The position numbers and the translations under genes are program-made. From NCBI GenBank assembly GCA_018433975.1, contig JAHDQE010000017.1, positions 1 to 64,000 of the forward strand: 64,000 bases of DNA. The letters run 5' to 3'. The notes beneath the pieces were generated by a model that saw only the letters and a list, made by a program, of their open reading frames with translations, did no database searches and was not told the DNA's origin. Source of the DNA: Ornatilinea sp. Its GTDB lineage: Bacteria > Chloroflexota > Anaerolineae > Anaerolineales > Anaerolineaceae. Of the stretch, positions 16,925 to 25,621 are shown one piece after another; the stretch's first letter is position 1, and every line of letters begins with the position of its first letter.

Positions 16925-18106
16925 ATGGAAATGCCCAATACAACACCACCTGAGAAGCTGCAATTGAACACATTTAACTGGTTCAAGCTTTTTTACTTTC
17001 TTAGCTTTGGCGCGGTAGGTGTTTTAATGCCCTATCTGGGTCTTTTTCTTTCTGCAAAGGGCGTGACGGGTGTACAACTGGGAAGTTTGTTGGGCCTGAT
17101 TCCGCTGGTACAAATCTTTGTTCAACCGATATGGGGGTACCTTTCGGATATTCTGAAAATCAGACGTCTGGTATTGGGCGGCTCACTGATCGTCTTGAGT
17201 TTACCGACAGTGATGCTCTTGTTTGTGAATAGATTTGGCTCCATATTGGTGATGATCATTTTGTTTGCGATTGTTTACACACCCTATGTCCCGATTTCCA
17301 GCGCGCTCACTCTGGAGTATCTGGAATCACTTCGTCTGCAAGGTGAATTCGGTAAATTGCGGCTATGGGGTTCGGTCGGCTTTGTGGTTGCTTCTTTGTT
17401 ATCCGGAACTTTTCTTGTGGAGAATCACCAATCCATGTTGATTTATCTGTTTGCTGGCTTGATGGCCCTTTCCGGAATGATCGCTTTAAGGCTGCCCGAT
17501 GTCAAAAGCCAGGAAAGAATGGATTGGATGGAGGGTCTGAAACTACTCCCTCAGCACCCCCCATTGCTGGTTTTCTTTATGGGAATGGGATTGATTGGTG
17601 GCGTGATTTCGATTTCTACGCAGTATTTGCCCGTTCATCTGGATAACATCCATGCAGCAGGCTGGGTGATGGGAAGTGTGGTGGCGCTTCAAGCCATTAC
17701 AGAAATCCCGTTGATGTCCCAGTCAAACAAGATTGCAAAGAAATTGGGAATCCAGACTGCGATTTTGGCGGGAACATTGATCCTTCCAATCCGCTTTATT
17801 TTATACTCAATGATCGGAAATCCGGTCTGGTTCCTTCCTGTACAATTGATGCACGGTGTCACAATCTTAAGCATGATGGTTTTTGGCCCGCTTTATGTCA
17901 GTGAGGGCCTACCTGCCAAGTGGCGGGCGACGGGCCAGGGTTTATATACGACCTTCTATGGGGGATTGGGGTCCAGTCTGGGATTATTCATGGCCGGCGT
18001 ATTGGAGGATTGGCGCGGCATGCAGGCCGTATGGATTGGAAGTATGATTGCTTCAATTTTAAGCATTATTATTATCCGAGTATCCTTCAAACCCCGCAAA
18101 TCATAA
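16925..18106 (+). CDS. MFS transporter (MFS_1-like)
   Basis: This is an inner-membrane secondary transporter with about 12 predicted helices in roughly 393 residues. The N-terminal half contains FYFLSFGAVGVLMPYLGLFL and PIWGYLSDILKIRRLVLG, the family-typical G-x-x-x-D-x-x-x-R-R loop between helices 2 and 3. The second half repeats the six-helix pattern. It is closest in pattern to the MFS_1-like/phenylpropionate and nucleoside permease group; the substrate cannot be told. Start choice is uncertain: a TTG at 16886 would add 13 residues, and ATGs at 16925 and 16931 fit better with the first helix. It is divergent from nagA, separated by about 200 bases. Confidence 0.8.
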   Translation: MEMPNTTPPEKLQLNTFNWFKLFYFLSFGAVGVLMPYLGLFLSAKGVTGVQLGSLLGLIPLVQIFVQPIWGYLSDILKIRRLVLGGSLIVLSLPTVMLLFVNRFGSILVMIILFAIVYTPYVPISSALTLEYLESLRLQGEFGKLRLWGSVGFVVASLLSGTFLVENHQSMLIYLFAGLMALSGMIALRLPDVKSQERMDWMEGLKLLPQHPPLLVFFMGMGLIGGVISISTQYLPVHLDNIHAAGWVMGSVVALQAITEIPLMSQSNKIAKKLGIQTAILAGTLILPIRFILYSMIGNPVWFLPVQLMHGVTILSMMVFGPLYVSEGLPAKWRATGQGLYTTFYGGLGSSLGLFMAGVLEDWRGMQAVWIGSMIASILSIIIIRVSFKPRKS

Positions 18107-18374
18107 CCATAGCGAAAACCAATCGCATCACTTTAGATTTTTAAGTTTATTGTGGGTGATATAATTGTGAATTGTCATCGGAACGGTTATCTCTTTGGCA
18201 GGAATTCCAGCGGTTTTTATCCGAAGTTCATCCGGGAATTTTCACCGGTATTTCACAAAGATAATCCATCCCATAGATTTCTGCTGTTGGATGCGGATGA
18301 TGACCGGTATCACGTGAAATTATCACAATAAGAAAAACATCTTCTGTCAATTCACATTTTGAGGAGTGGATTTA
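18107..18374 (+). other. Intergenic region before the DUF4956-CotH-VTC operon
   Basis: It holds a TATAAT at 18160-18165 without a good -35, and a GAGGAG ribosome-binding site at 18361-18366. A 54-codon frame from GTG 18167 to the stop at 18331 exists but has no ribosome-binding site and starts within two bases of the TATAAT, so I do not call it a gene. The upstream promoter of the operon probably lies here. Confidence 0.4.
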
Positions 18375-19052
18375 ATGGATGAAACTGTAGCTGCGCCACT
18401 TTCATTGCCCGCACTTTTGATCAATCTTGGACTGGGAATTCTCTTATCGCTGATTGTTGCCTGGTATTACGTCCAATTTGGACGGTCCCTTTCGAACAGG
18501 CGGCGGTTTGCACCGATTTTGCCTATGCTGACCCTGATTACCTTACTGGTCATCACCATTGTGAAATCTTCACTGGCGCTGTCACTGGGTCTGGTAGGCG
18601 CGTTGTCCATTGTGCGTTTCAGAACGGCAATCAAAGATCCTGAAGAATTAATTTTTCTTTTCTTCGCGATTGCGATTGGCCTGGGGCTGGGCGCTGACCA
18701 GCGTGTTCCAACACTTGCCGCGGTCGGCGTAATCATGGCTTATTTAATGTTCCGCGTTATTCTACGAAAGTCATTTAACCACGGCTCTTCTCACAGTTTA
18801 TATCTTAACATTGAAATGGATGACACGGATAAACCGGGAGTCGATTTTTCGACCATCAATGATTTGTTGTTGAAAGATGTCCCGCAAATTGACCTGCGCC
18901 GGCTCGATAACCAAAATGGAAGTCTACAGGTCACGTATTACGTCTCTGTGAATGACCAGCAAACGATTGTTAATCTCATGGATCATCTTAGACAAGAATT
19001 TCCTGGTAGTTCGATCAGCCTTGTTGAACAAAACAATTTGCTGGGAGGGTAA
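18375..19052 (+). CDS. DUF4956 membrane protein
   Basis: DUF4956 proteins are integral membrane proteins of unknown function that commonly occur next to CotH and VTC-domain genes, as here. The 225-residue protein has about four helices in its first half (INLGLGILLSLIVAWYYVQF, then LTLITLLVITIVK, LFFAIAIGLGLGA, VIMAYLMFRVIL). The diagnostic VGALSIVRFRTAIKDPEELI loop sits between them. The C-terminal 90 residues form a soluble cytoplasmic domain with an ACT-like sequence pattern (LQVTYYVSVNDQQTIVNLM). ATG 18375 is chosen because GAGGAG lies eight bases before it. The next gene starts six bases after its stop. It may anchor or regulate the partner enzymes. Confidence 0.88.
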   Translation: MDETVAAPLSLPALLINLGLGILLSLIVAWYYVQFGRSLSNRRRFAPILPMLTLITLLVITIVKSSLALSLGLVGALSIVRFRTAIKDPEELIFLFFAIAIGLGLGADQRVPTLAAVGVIMAYLMFRVILRKSFNHGSSHSLYLNIEMDDTDKPGVDFSTINDLLLKDVPQIDLRRLDNQNGSLQVTYYVSVNDQQTIVNLMDHLRQEFPGSSISLVEQNNLLGG

Positions 19053-19058
19053 TTTTTC

Positions 19059-21755
19059 GTGAAAATAGAACGAAAAGATTATCCTAGTCCCCTGGTAAAA
19101 ACCGTTAAGAAAGTATGGGTCTTACCAGGAGTACGAATTCTGTTTTTTCTCGACTGCTTGATGGCTGCTTTTTTGGCGGGGGCGCTGATCTATCGAAAAG
19201 GCTATCTGCATGATGTCTTGGATTTCACCAAACGGACCAGCACCCAGGTTGTTGAAAACATTGAAACGGAAGTTGAAATGTATATCAGCAATGGCCTCCC
19301 AACGCTCTATATCGACCTGCCTTTTGAGAGTTATCAATCCATTCTGGAAAAACGAGAGGAAGCTTTACGAACCGGGATTTTACTTTCCACAGATGAGGAT
19401 TTTATTCCGGCCCAGGTTCACCTTGGTGATACAGCTCCGCTGGATGTGAAAATCCGCCTGAAGGGAGATTGGACGGACCATCTTGAGGGTGAGAAGTGGT
19501 CCTACCGGATTCACGTAAAAGACGATGGACAGATTGACGGGTTCCGTCGGTTTTCCATTCAAGCACCGGAGACCCGGCAGTTCATCAATGAATGGGCATT
19601 TCACCAGCATTTGATGCGTGAGGATATACTGACGACCCGCTACCAGTTTGTTAATGTCCTTCAGAATGGTCTACCTAAAGGAATCTATGCTCTGGAAGAG
19701 AGCTTTACCAGCGATTTGATCGAATCCCAACACCGGCGGGCAGGGGTGATTATCCGCTTTGATGAAAACCTTTTCTGGGAGGATAGAGCAACCTTCTGGG
19801 AACATGAGATCTATATTGGCAGCAAGATGATGGTGACGAATGCCGATAGCTCCCAAATTACTACTTTTGAAAGCGGTAAGATTGCCGAAAACCCGGTGCT
19901 GGATGAGGAAGCACAGACTGCAATTAATATGCTGCGTGCATTTCAAATCGGCCAGCGGACAGCTTCTGAAACCTTTGATGTTAAATTGATGGGGCGATTC
20001 TATGCTTTAAGCGATCTCTGGGGGGCAGCTCACGGCGTTAAATGGCATAATCTTCGTTTTTACTACAACCCGATTACGGGTTTGCTTGAACCGGTTGCTT
20101 ATGATAATGAAGCATTACAATACGGCGGCAGCAAAGAATCGATCATTGATTTGATGCTGAACGAACGGATATTTGAAGATCCATTGATTCGCGAGGCTTA
20201 TGCTCAGGAATTGGAGCGGATCACCCAACCGGATTACCTGACTTCTCTCAAAGAGGATATTAACGACGAGCTTGAACTCATCCGGACTGCGTTGAAGGCG
20301 GAGTATACCGACCAGGAAATTGAATCTCCCTGGAGTATTCTGGATGACCGCAGCGTTTCCCTGAGGCTGCATCTCAGACCGGCCCAGGCCGTGCGCGGTA
20401 ATTATGTGCCGTTGACCGTCATCAATGACCAGGGGCAGGAGGAGAAATATCTTCAGGTGGATCTGACAAATTTGATGCTTCTGCCGGTCGATCTGGATCG
20501 CTTCCTGGTCAATAGTGAGGAGGTCGTTCCCACTTCGGAATGGATTACCCCGGAGACGATGAATTTGACCCTTCCGGATTCGCCGCAAATTACTTTGCAG
20601 CCAGTCCCTGATCTTGAAGACCGCGGTTTTCAACCCGTTCGATTCCTAGTCCCTTATGAATGGAAGGAAGATGACTTTGTAGGGGATACGATCCCGTTTG
20701 AATTGTCTGCTGTTGTCCGGTTATCCGGGTTGTCTAAAGCATATACGATCCCATTGGAGTTGGTACAATCACCGGAGCCGCTGCTGGAGGGGCCTAAACC
20801 CGCTGCCCCTACCGTGGAAGAGGCGTTGGCCCAACATCCATTCTTGCGTGACGGCGGGGATGAACATACTCTTGTTGTTGAGCCGGGGGATTGGGCGGTT
20901 CAGGGAGACCTGATCGTTCCGGATGGCATGGAACTGGTTATTCTTCAGGGAACAACCCTTCGGTTTGAGCCAGGTGCAGTGTTACTGTCCAGTGGACCGG
21001 TGCAAATTGTGGGGACTGAAGCAGCCCCGGTTTTGCTAACGGCTCAGGAAGAATCTTGGGCCGGGCTGGTGGTGCTGGAGGCAGGAGAAATTTCCCAGTG
21101 GGAATATGCACAGGTTGAACACACAACCGGTATTGAACGGGATGGCTGGGTATTGACGGGTGGAATTACATTTTTCCAAAGCCCGGTGACATTAAACCAT
21201 ACGCGTATTTTGCATACTCAGGCTGAGGATGGAATCAATGTCGTGCGGAGTGAACTGCTCTTCCAGAATTCGGAGTTCGGATATACGGCTTCAGATGCAT
21301 TCGATGGAGATTTTGTGACCGGCCAGGTTACGGATTGCAGCTTCCATGACATTGTTGGAGACGGGGTGGATGTCAGCGGTTCTAACGTCACGGTGGACCA
21401 CACGCATTTTGTCAATGTTGCAGATAAAGGCATTTCAGCCGGCGAAGATAGTGAGATTTCCGTACATGATGTTCAGGCTGAAGATGTGGGGATTGGCGTT
21501 GCCAGTAAAGACCTGTCTTCAGTTTCTATTGATGGGATGGAGATTACACGAGCAATTCATGCCGGTCTGGCGGCGTATATCAAAAAACCGGTTTATGGGC
21601 CTGCATCGATCATCGCTACGAATATTTATTTTAATGAAACGAATGTAGAGACACTTGTTCAAACGGACAATTTTGTTGAAGTGTGGGGAAAACAGATGGA
21701 AACGCAGGATCTCGATGTGGATACCCTGTATGCGATTGGTGTTTTGGGTAATTAA
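19059..21755 (+). CDS. CotH kinase family protein with C-terminal beta-helix repeats
   Basis: CotH proteins are atypical protein kinases first known from spore coats. After a short cytoplasmic tail, one membrane helix (ILFFLDCLMAAFLAGALIY, about residues 25-43) would place the rest outside. Residues 80-450 are the CotH domain. They include WSYRIHVKDDG, QAPETRQFINEWAFHQHLMR, GLPKGIYALEE and VKWHNLRFYYNP (about residue 328), ending in PVAYDNE with Asp349 as the likely metal ligand. Residues about 615-870 are a right-handed beta-helix of DGINV, DGVDVSGSN and KGISAGEDS turns, usual in surface proteins. The GTG start at 19059 lies six bases after the DUF4956 stop. It probably phosphorylates or holds cell-surface material; the target is unknown. 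Confidence 0.87.
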   Translation: MKIERKDYPSPLVKTVKKVWVLPGVRILFFLDCLMAAFLAGALIYRKGYLHDVLDFTKRTSTQVVENIETEVEMYISNGLPTLYIDLPFESYQSILEKREEALRTGILLSTDEDFIPAQVHLGDTAPLDVKIRLKGDWTDHLEGEKWSYRIHVKDDGQIDGFRRFSIQAPETRQFINEWAFHQHLMREDILTTRYQFVNVLQNGLPKGIYALEESFTSDLIESQHRRAGVIIRFDENLFWEDRATFWEHEIYIGSKMMVTNADSSQITTFESGKIAENPVLDEEAQTAINMLRAFQIGQRTASETFDVKLMGRFYALSDLWGAAHGVKWHNLRFYYNPITGLLEPVAYDNEALQYGGSKESIIDLMLNERIFEDPLIREAYAQELERITQPDYLTSLKEDINDELELIRTALKAEYTDQEIESPWSILDDRSVSLRLHLRPAQAVRGNYVPLTVINDQGQEEKYLQVDLTNLMLLPVDLDRFLVNSEEVVPTSEWITPETMNLTLPDSPQITLQPVPDLEDRGFQPVRFLVPYEWKEDDFVGDTIPFELSAVVRLSGLSKAYTIPLELVQSPEPLLEGPKPAAPTVEEALAQHPFLRDGGDEHTLVVEPGDWAVQGDLIVPDGMELVILQGTTLRFEPGAVLLSSGPVQIVGTEAAPVLLTAQEESWAGLVVLEAGEISQWEYAQVEHTTGIERDGWVLTGGITFFQSPVTLNHTRILHTQAEDGINVVRSELLFQNSEFGYTASDAFDGDFVTGQVTDCSFHDIVGDGVDVSGSNVTVDHTHFVNVADKGISAGEDSEISVHDVQAEDVGIGVASKDLSSVSIDGMEITRAIHAGLAAYIKKPVYGPASIIATNIYFNETNVETLVQTDNFVEVWGKQMETQDLDVDTLYAIGVLGN

Positions 21756-21757
21756 TA

Positions 21758-22444
21758 ATGCAAATGGATGCCAAGAACCTCCGGTATGAATTAAAGATGG
21801 TGTATGACGGCCTGGCGCTCTATGAAGTGCGACGCTGGGTGAAGGGGCACTCACATGCTTTCCGGACGGCTTACCCACCCCGGCAGGTGAACAATATCTA
21901 TTTTGATACGCTGGATCTGGATTGTCTGAACGATCATATCAGCGGTGGTTTTGAACGTCAGAAGTTGCGCTTCCGCTGGTATGGCGAGGACTTGCGGTAT
22001 GCGAAAGGCCATCTGGAACTGAAACATAAAACGAACCGGATCGGGTGGAAATCTTCTCAGGATATTGAACCTATCCTTGATCTTGAAACGATGAACTGGA
22101 TGACGATTTTGCGGACTCTGCGAAGCGAGGCTAACACGACTTTCCGTGAAATGCTATCGGTATCACACCCCATCAGTATTTCCGGGTATCAAAGAGAATA
22201 TTATGTGTCGGCCGACCAAACCACCCGGGTGACCCTGGATTATGATCTTTTTGCGTTTGACCAGCGGTTATCCCGCCGGCCAAATTTGAAATATAAGATC
22301 CCTATGCTGGATCAGGTGGTGATCGAAATCAAAAGCAGTTCGGAGAACAGTGTTCACCTGGATGACGTGCTGGCCGAGTTCCCTTTACGAATTGTGAACC
22401 ACTCAAAGTATCTTGAGTCCCTGGGTGCAGTGCTGGACGATTAG
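21758..22444 (+). CDS. VTC-domain protein, polyphosphate polymerase-like
   Basis: The 228 residues form a stand-alone VTC domain, the catalytic tunnel fold of eukaryotic polyphosphate polymerase (VTC4). Typical features are the N-terminal LRYELKMVY, the VNNIYFDTLDLDCL strand, the basic-acidic pair series ERQKLRFRWYG and HLELKHKTNRIGWKSSQDI, a YQREYYVSADQTTRVTLDYD stretch, and VVIEIKSS near the end. It starts two bases after the CotH stop (ATGs at 21758 and 21764), so the pair is translationally coupled. Polyphosphate synthesis is proposed from the fold; bacterial stand-alone VTC proteins are poorly characterised and a different triphosphate-dependent reaction is possible. Confidence 0.87.
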   Translation: MQMDAKNLRYELKMVYDGLALYEVRRWVKGHSHAFRTAYPPRQVNNIYFDTLDLDCLNDHISGGFERQKLRFRWYGEDLRYAKGHLELKHKTNRIGWKSSQDIEPILDLETMNWMTILRTLRSEANTTFREMLSVSHPISISGYQREYYVSADQTTRVTLDYDLFAFDQRLSRRPNLKYKIPMLDQVVIEIKSSSENSVHLDDVLAEFPLRIVNHSKYLESLGAVLDD

Positions 22445-22446
22445 AA

Positions 22447-23487
22447 ATGACACCAATCCGCGTATCCGGTTTTATTCCAAGGCAATTGATCTTATCCTTT
22501 CTCCTGATCGGGTTATTAACCGCTTGTCAGGTTAGAGGGGAAGACAGTTCTGTCAATTTGCCATCCCCCAACCCTGCTTCAACCGAAGATAACCATGAAG
22601 CTCATTTTTTAGAGAATATTGATATGGTCAGCATGAACCATATCGATCTGAAAGATTCTTCGGCCTCAGAATATCAATTTGTAGTGGTGGGTCACATTTA
22701 CGGCAGCTTTGAAGATGGTGCACCGCACCCCGCAGAAACGCTGATGCAGAATCTTTCGATGTTAAAGGACAGGGACATCAGCCTGATGGTTTCTATGGGG
22801 GATACGGTCAGGAATGCCACAGAGGCCGATTTTGAGGACCTGGAAAAGGATTTATTCTCTCAGATTGATTTTCCCATTATTAACGCAGTGGGCAATCACG
22901 ACATGCGGGACCGTGATCTCTATCAATCCCGATATGGGATGACTTATTATGCATTCCAATATGGCCCTGCTGAGATGATCGTTCTGGATACCGAAGTGGA
23001 TGTCTGTAAAATACCCAAAGAACAGCGGGAGATGCTGAAAGGGGCCATTGAGCAGGCACTGGCGAATCCGGAAATCCGGCAGATCTTCATCTTTTTACAT
23101 AAAGCAGTCTTTGCCAATGATGAAACCCTTTATGACAACCAAAGCACTGTTGCAATGCCGAACGAGTGGAAATGTTATGATGCGACCAATTACCCCAACA
23201 TCGTCAAGAACATTCTCCTGCCGGCCGCACAGCAAAAGCCTGTTTATGTATTTGGGGGGGATGTGGGCGCGACGGGAGGGAACCTATCACCTTACTATCA
23301 TGAATATATCGATGGTTCCCTCACAGAAATGGCAGTAGGTATTGGGGATAAACCTCAAGACGCGGTGCTGTTCGTGTCCGTAAAAGGCGGTCAGGTTGAT
23401 ATTGAACCGATCTCTTTAACCGGAAAACCGATGCGCGACCTCGAAGATTACAACCTGGAGTACTGGCAGGATATTTCCCGGAAATAA
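22447..23487 (+). CDS. Metallophosphoesterase-like lipoprotein
   Basis: A signal peptide ends in a lipobox (GLLTAC, Cys27), so the mature protein should be lipid-anchored outside the membrane. The body resembles calcineurin-like phosphoesterases: SMGDTVRNATEADF supplies the Gly-Asp motif, NAVGNHDMRDRD the Gly-Asn-His-Asp motif, FIFLHKAVF a later His and VFGGDVGA a final block. The first family motif, normally Asp-x-His, reads VVGHIYGSF and lacks the Asp, so two-metal catalysis may be changed. The gene starts three bases after VTC and ends the operon. Turnover of a phosphorylated surface product or of polyphosphate would fit its partners; that is inference. Confidence 0.78.
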   Translation: MTPIRVSGFIPRQLILSFLLIGLLTACQVRGEDSSVNLPSPNPASTEDNHEAHFLENIDMVSMNHIDLKDSSASEYQFVVVGHIYGSFEDGAPHPAETLMQNLSMLKDRDISLMVSMGDTVRNATEADFEDLEKDLFSQIDFPIINAVGNHDMRDRDLYQSRYGMTYYAFQYGPAEMIVLDTEVDVCKIPKEQREMLKGAIEQALANPEIRQIFIFLHKAVFANDETLYDNQSTVAMPNEWKCYDATNYPNIVKNILLPAAQQKPVYVFGGDVGATGGNLSPYYHEYIDGSLTEMAVGIGDKPQDAVLFVSVKGGQVDIEPISLTGKPMRDLEDYNLEYWQDISRK

Positions 23488-23910
23488 TCCAACTCAATAT
23501 CTCAATTCATACCATTGCGTTCAATCAAGAGAGTTTTCATTTGCCTGTGAGCATGGGGCGAACACGCAGGTATTTCCTCTTATTTTGATTATCTGATTTG
23601 TAAAACTTCCAAACGGAATAGACTGATTCGATAGCCTGCCGGGCTTTATCCAAATTACCTTTGTTTCTTTTTTCCCTATTTATTTAACGAACACTAATTT
23701 TTGTAAGTGCAACTTTTATTGAAACGCGGTGTTACATATCTTTAGAGGTCCCGCGGAATTATTGAACCGGACCATTATAAACAGGTAAAGTCCTCCATGG
23801 GCTCATCCTGAATGGGCCAATTGATCTTTCGACCCAATTAAGTACAGGCAGTCTGATAAAAACTCCTCTCCCCAGGATAGGAGGTGTATTTTTGCTGCTT
23901 GTTGTAGAAA
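23488..23910. other. Intergenic region between the CotH operon and the carboxylase genes
   Basis: I see no gene here. Near 23863-23881 CTCCT and AGGAG can pair around an 11-base loop, followed by GTGTATTTTT on the plus strand, which could act as a weak terminator or leader hairpin. No confident promoter was found for the carboxylase gene. Confidence 0.3.
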
Positions 23911-25524
23911 ATGAATGGAAAAATTCTAAAAAATTTAAGAACTGCAATTATGGTGAAAAATTTAAACACGTCAGAATCGAAAAATGCGTCCAACTTTAAA
24001 CTTGAATCCATGCGCGAGCAGGCAAGTCTGGGGGGTGGAATTGCCCGGATTCAGGCACAGCACGAGAAGGGTAAGTTTACGGCGCGCGAACGAATTAACC
24101 AGCTTCTGGATCCGGAAACTTTTGTCGAAATTGGCATGTTCGTGACACACCGTGCCAGCGGTTTTGGCATGGAATCCTCATATCCTCCTGGAGATGGGGT
24201 TGTAACGGGATGGGGCAAGGTTGACGGGCGTACGGTCTACGTTTTCGCGCAAGATTTTACCGTGAAAGGCGGCTCGGTTGGAGAGGCCCACGGGCGAAAA
24301 ATCGCCCATTTGATGGATCTGGCTCAGCAGAACGGTGCGCCGTTAATTGGGCTTAACGATTCGGGTGGGGCGCGAATCCAGGAAGGCGTTGATGCTCTGG
24401 CGGGTTATGGCGAAATCTTTTTGCGAAATGTACGTGCATCCGGAGTGATCCCGCAGCTTTCAATTATCCTGGGACCATGTGCCGGGGGCGCGGTATATTC
24501 TCCCGCTATTATGGATTTTGTTTTCATGGTTGAAAATATTGCGCACATGTTCATCACCGGGCCTGAAGTGGTGCAGGCTGTGACACATGAAGAAGTTAAC
24601 GCGGAGAATCTGGGCGGTGCCAGAGTGCATCGAAGCCGTTCCGGAGTGGCGCATTTCACGGCTCCGGATGAGGAGGCCGTATTTTCTCAGGTGCGCTGGT
24701 TGCTTTCCTACCTGCCATCCAACAACCTCGCCACACCTCCATCCGTGATCTTGAATGATAACCCCGGACGCACAACGCCGGAGTTGGCGAAAATTATTCC
24801 ATCCGATCCACAACAATCCTATGATGTTCATCGCGTGATCGAAACCATCGTGGACGAAGGAGAATTCCTTGAGGTCCAGGAAGATTTTGCCCAAAATCTG
24901 GTAATCGGGTTTGCACGCCTGGACAGCGGCACTGTCGGCATTATCGCTAACCAACCGGATCATCTGGCCGGCGTACTGGATATTGATGCATCGGATAAAG
25001 GCGCGCGGTTCATTCGTTTTTGTGATTCCTTTCATATTCCCCTTGTGACTTTAATAGATACCCCCGGGTTTCTTCCCGGATCGGCTCAGGAATTTGGTGG
25101 GGTAATCCGGCATGGGGCAAAGATGATCTTTGCTTATGCAGAAGCTACGGTTCCCAAGCTTTCTGTCATCCTTCGTAAGGCATATGGCGGAGCGTATATC
25201 GTTATGAGCTCGAAACATTTAGAAGGTGATTTGAATTTTGCTTTACCCAATGCAGAAATTGCTGTGATGGGGCCGGATGGTGCGGTGAACATCATTTTTC
25301 GTAAAGAACTAAAAGAAGCTGAAAACGCTGAAATCCGGCGAAACGAGCTTACCCGTCAATATCGCGAGGAACTGGCGAATCCTTTTGTCGCCGCTTCCCG
25401 TGGTTATCTGGATGATGTCGTGACTCCGGATGAGATCAGGATACGTCTGATCCAGGGGTTGGATGCACTACGTGAAAAGCGGCGTTCCGCTCCCAGCCGA
25501 AAACATGGCAATATCCCGCTTTAA
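23911..25524 (+). CDS. Acyl-CoA carboxylase carboxyltransferase subunit
   Basis: This crotonase-fold enzyme transfers CO2 from carboxybiotin to an acyl-CoA, making malonyl- or methylmalonyl-CoA. The 537 residues follow the PccB/AccD5 pattern: KFTARERINQLLDP, the oxyanion-loop motif LNDSGGARIQEGV, GPCAGGAVYSPA, then IDTPGFLPGSAQE and KAYGGAYIVMSSKHL in the second half. In the last motif residue 430 is Ile. Streptomyces enzymes with Ile there accept acetyl-CoA, while Asp there restricts to propionyl-CoA. That points to acetyl-CoA use and malonyl-CoA supply for the downstream megasynthase. ATG 23911 and ATG 23950 both lack a clear ribosome-binding site; the first is given. Methylmalonyl-CoA decarboxylase alpha is a less likely alternative. 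Confidence 0.9.
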   Translation: MNGKILKNLRTAIMVKNLNTSESKNASNFKLESMREQASLGGGIARIQAQHEKGKFTARERINQLLDPETFVEIGMFVTHRASGFGMESSYPPGDGVVTGWGKVDGRTVYVFAQDFTVKGGSVGEAHGRKIAHLMDLAQQNGAPLIGLNDSGGARIQEGVDALAGYGEIFLRNVRASGVIPQLSIILGPCAGGAVYSPAIMDFVFMVENIAHMFITGPEVVQAVTHEEVNAENLGGARVHRSRSGVAHFTAPDEEAVFSQVRWLLSYLPSNNLATPPSVILNDNPGRTTPELAKIIPSDPQQSYDVHRVIETIVDEGEFLEVQEDFAQNLVIGFARLDSGTVGIIANQPDHLAGVLDIDASDKGARFIRFCDSFHIPLVTLIDTPGFLPGSAQEFGGVIRHGAKMIFAYAEATVPKLSVILRKAYGGAYIVMSSKHLEGDLNFALPNAEIAVMGPDGAVNIIFRKELKEAENAEIRRNELTRQYREELANPFVAASRGYLDDVVTPDEIRIRLIQGLDALREKRRSAPSRKHGNIPL

Positions 25525-25621
25525 AGCAGCCGAAACGCTGTGAAGAAAGTTGCTCTGGATATATTGGAGTTTATTCCCAAAAACACCTTGACTTCCTTAT
25601 GAAACAGACAGGAGTGTTGAA

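Noticed and set aside
18167..18331. 54-codon frame starting at GTG
   Set aside because: No ribosome-binding site, starts within two bases of a TATAAT, and matches nothing; kept only as a note in the intergenic entry.
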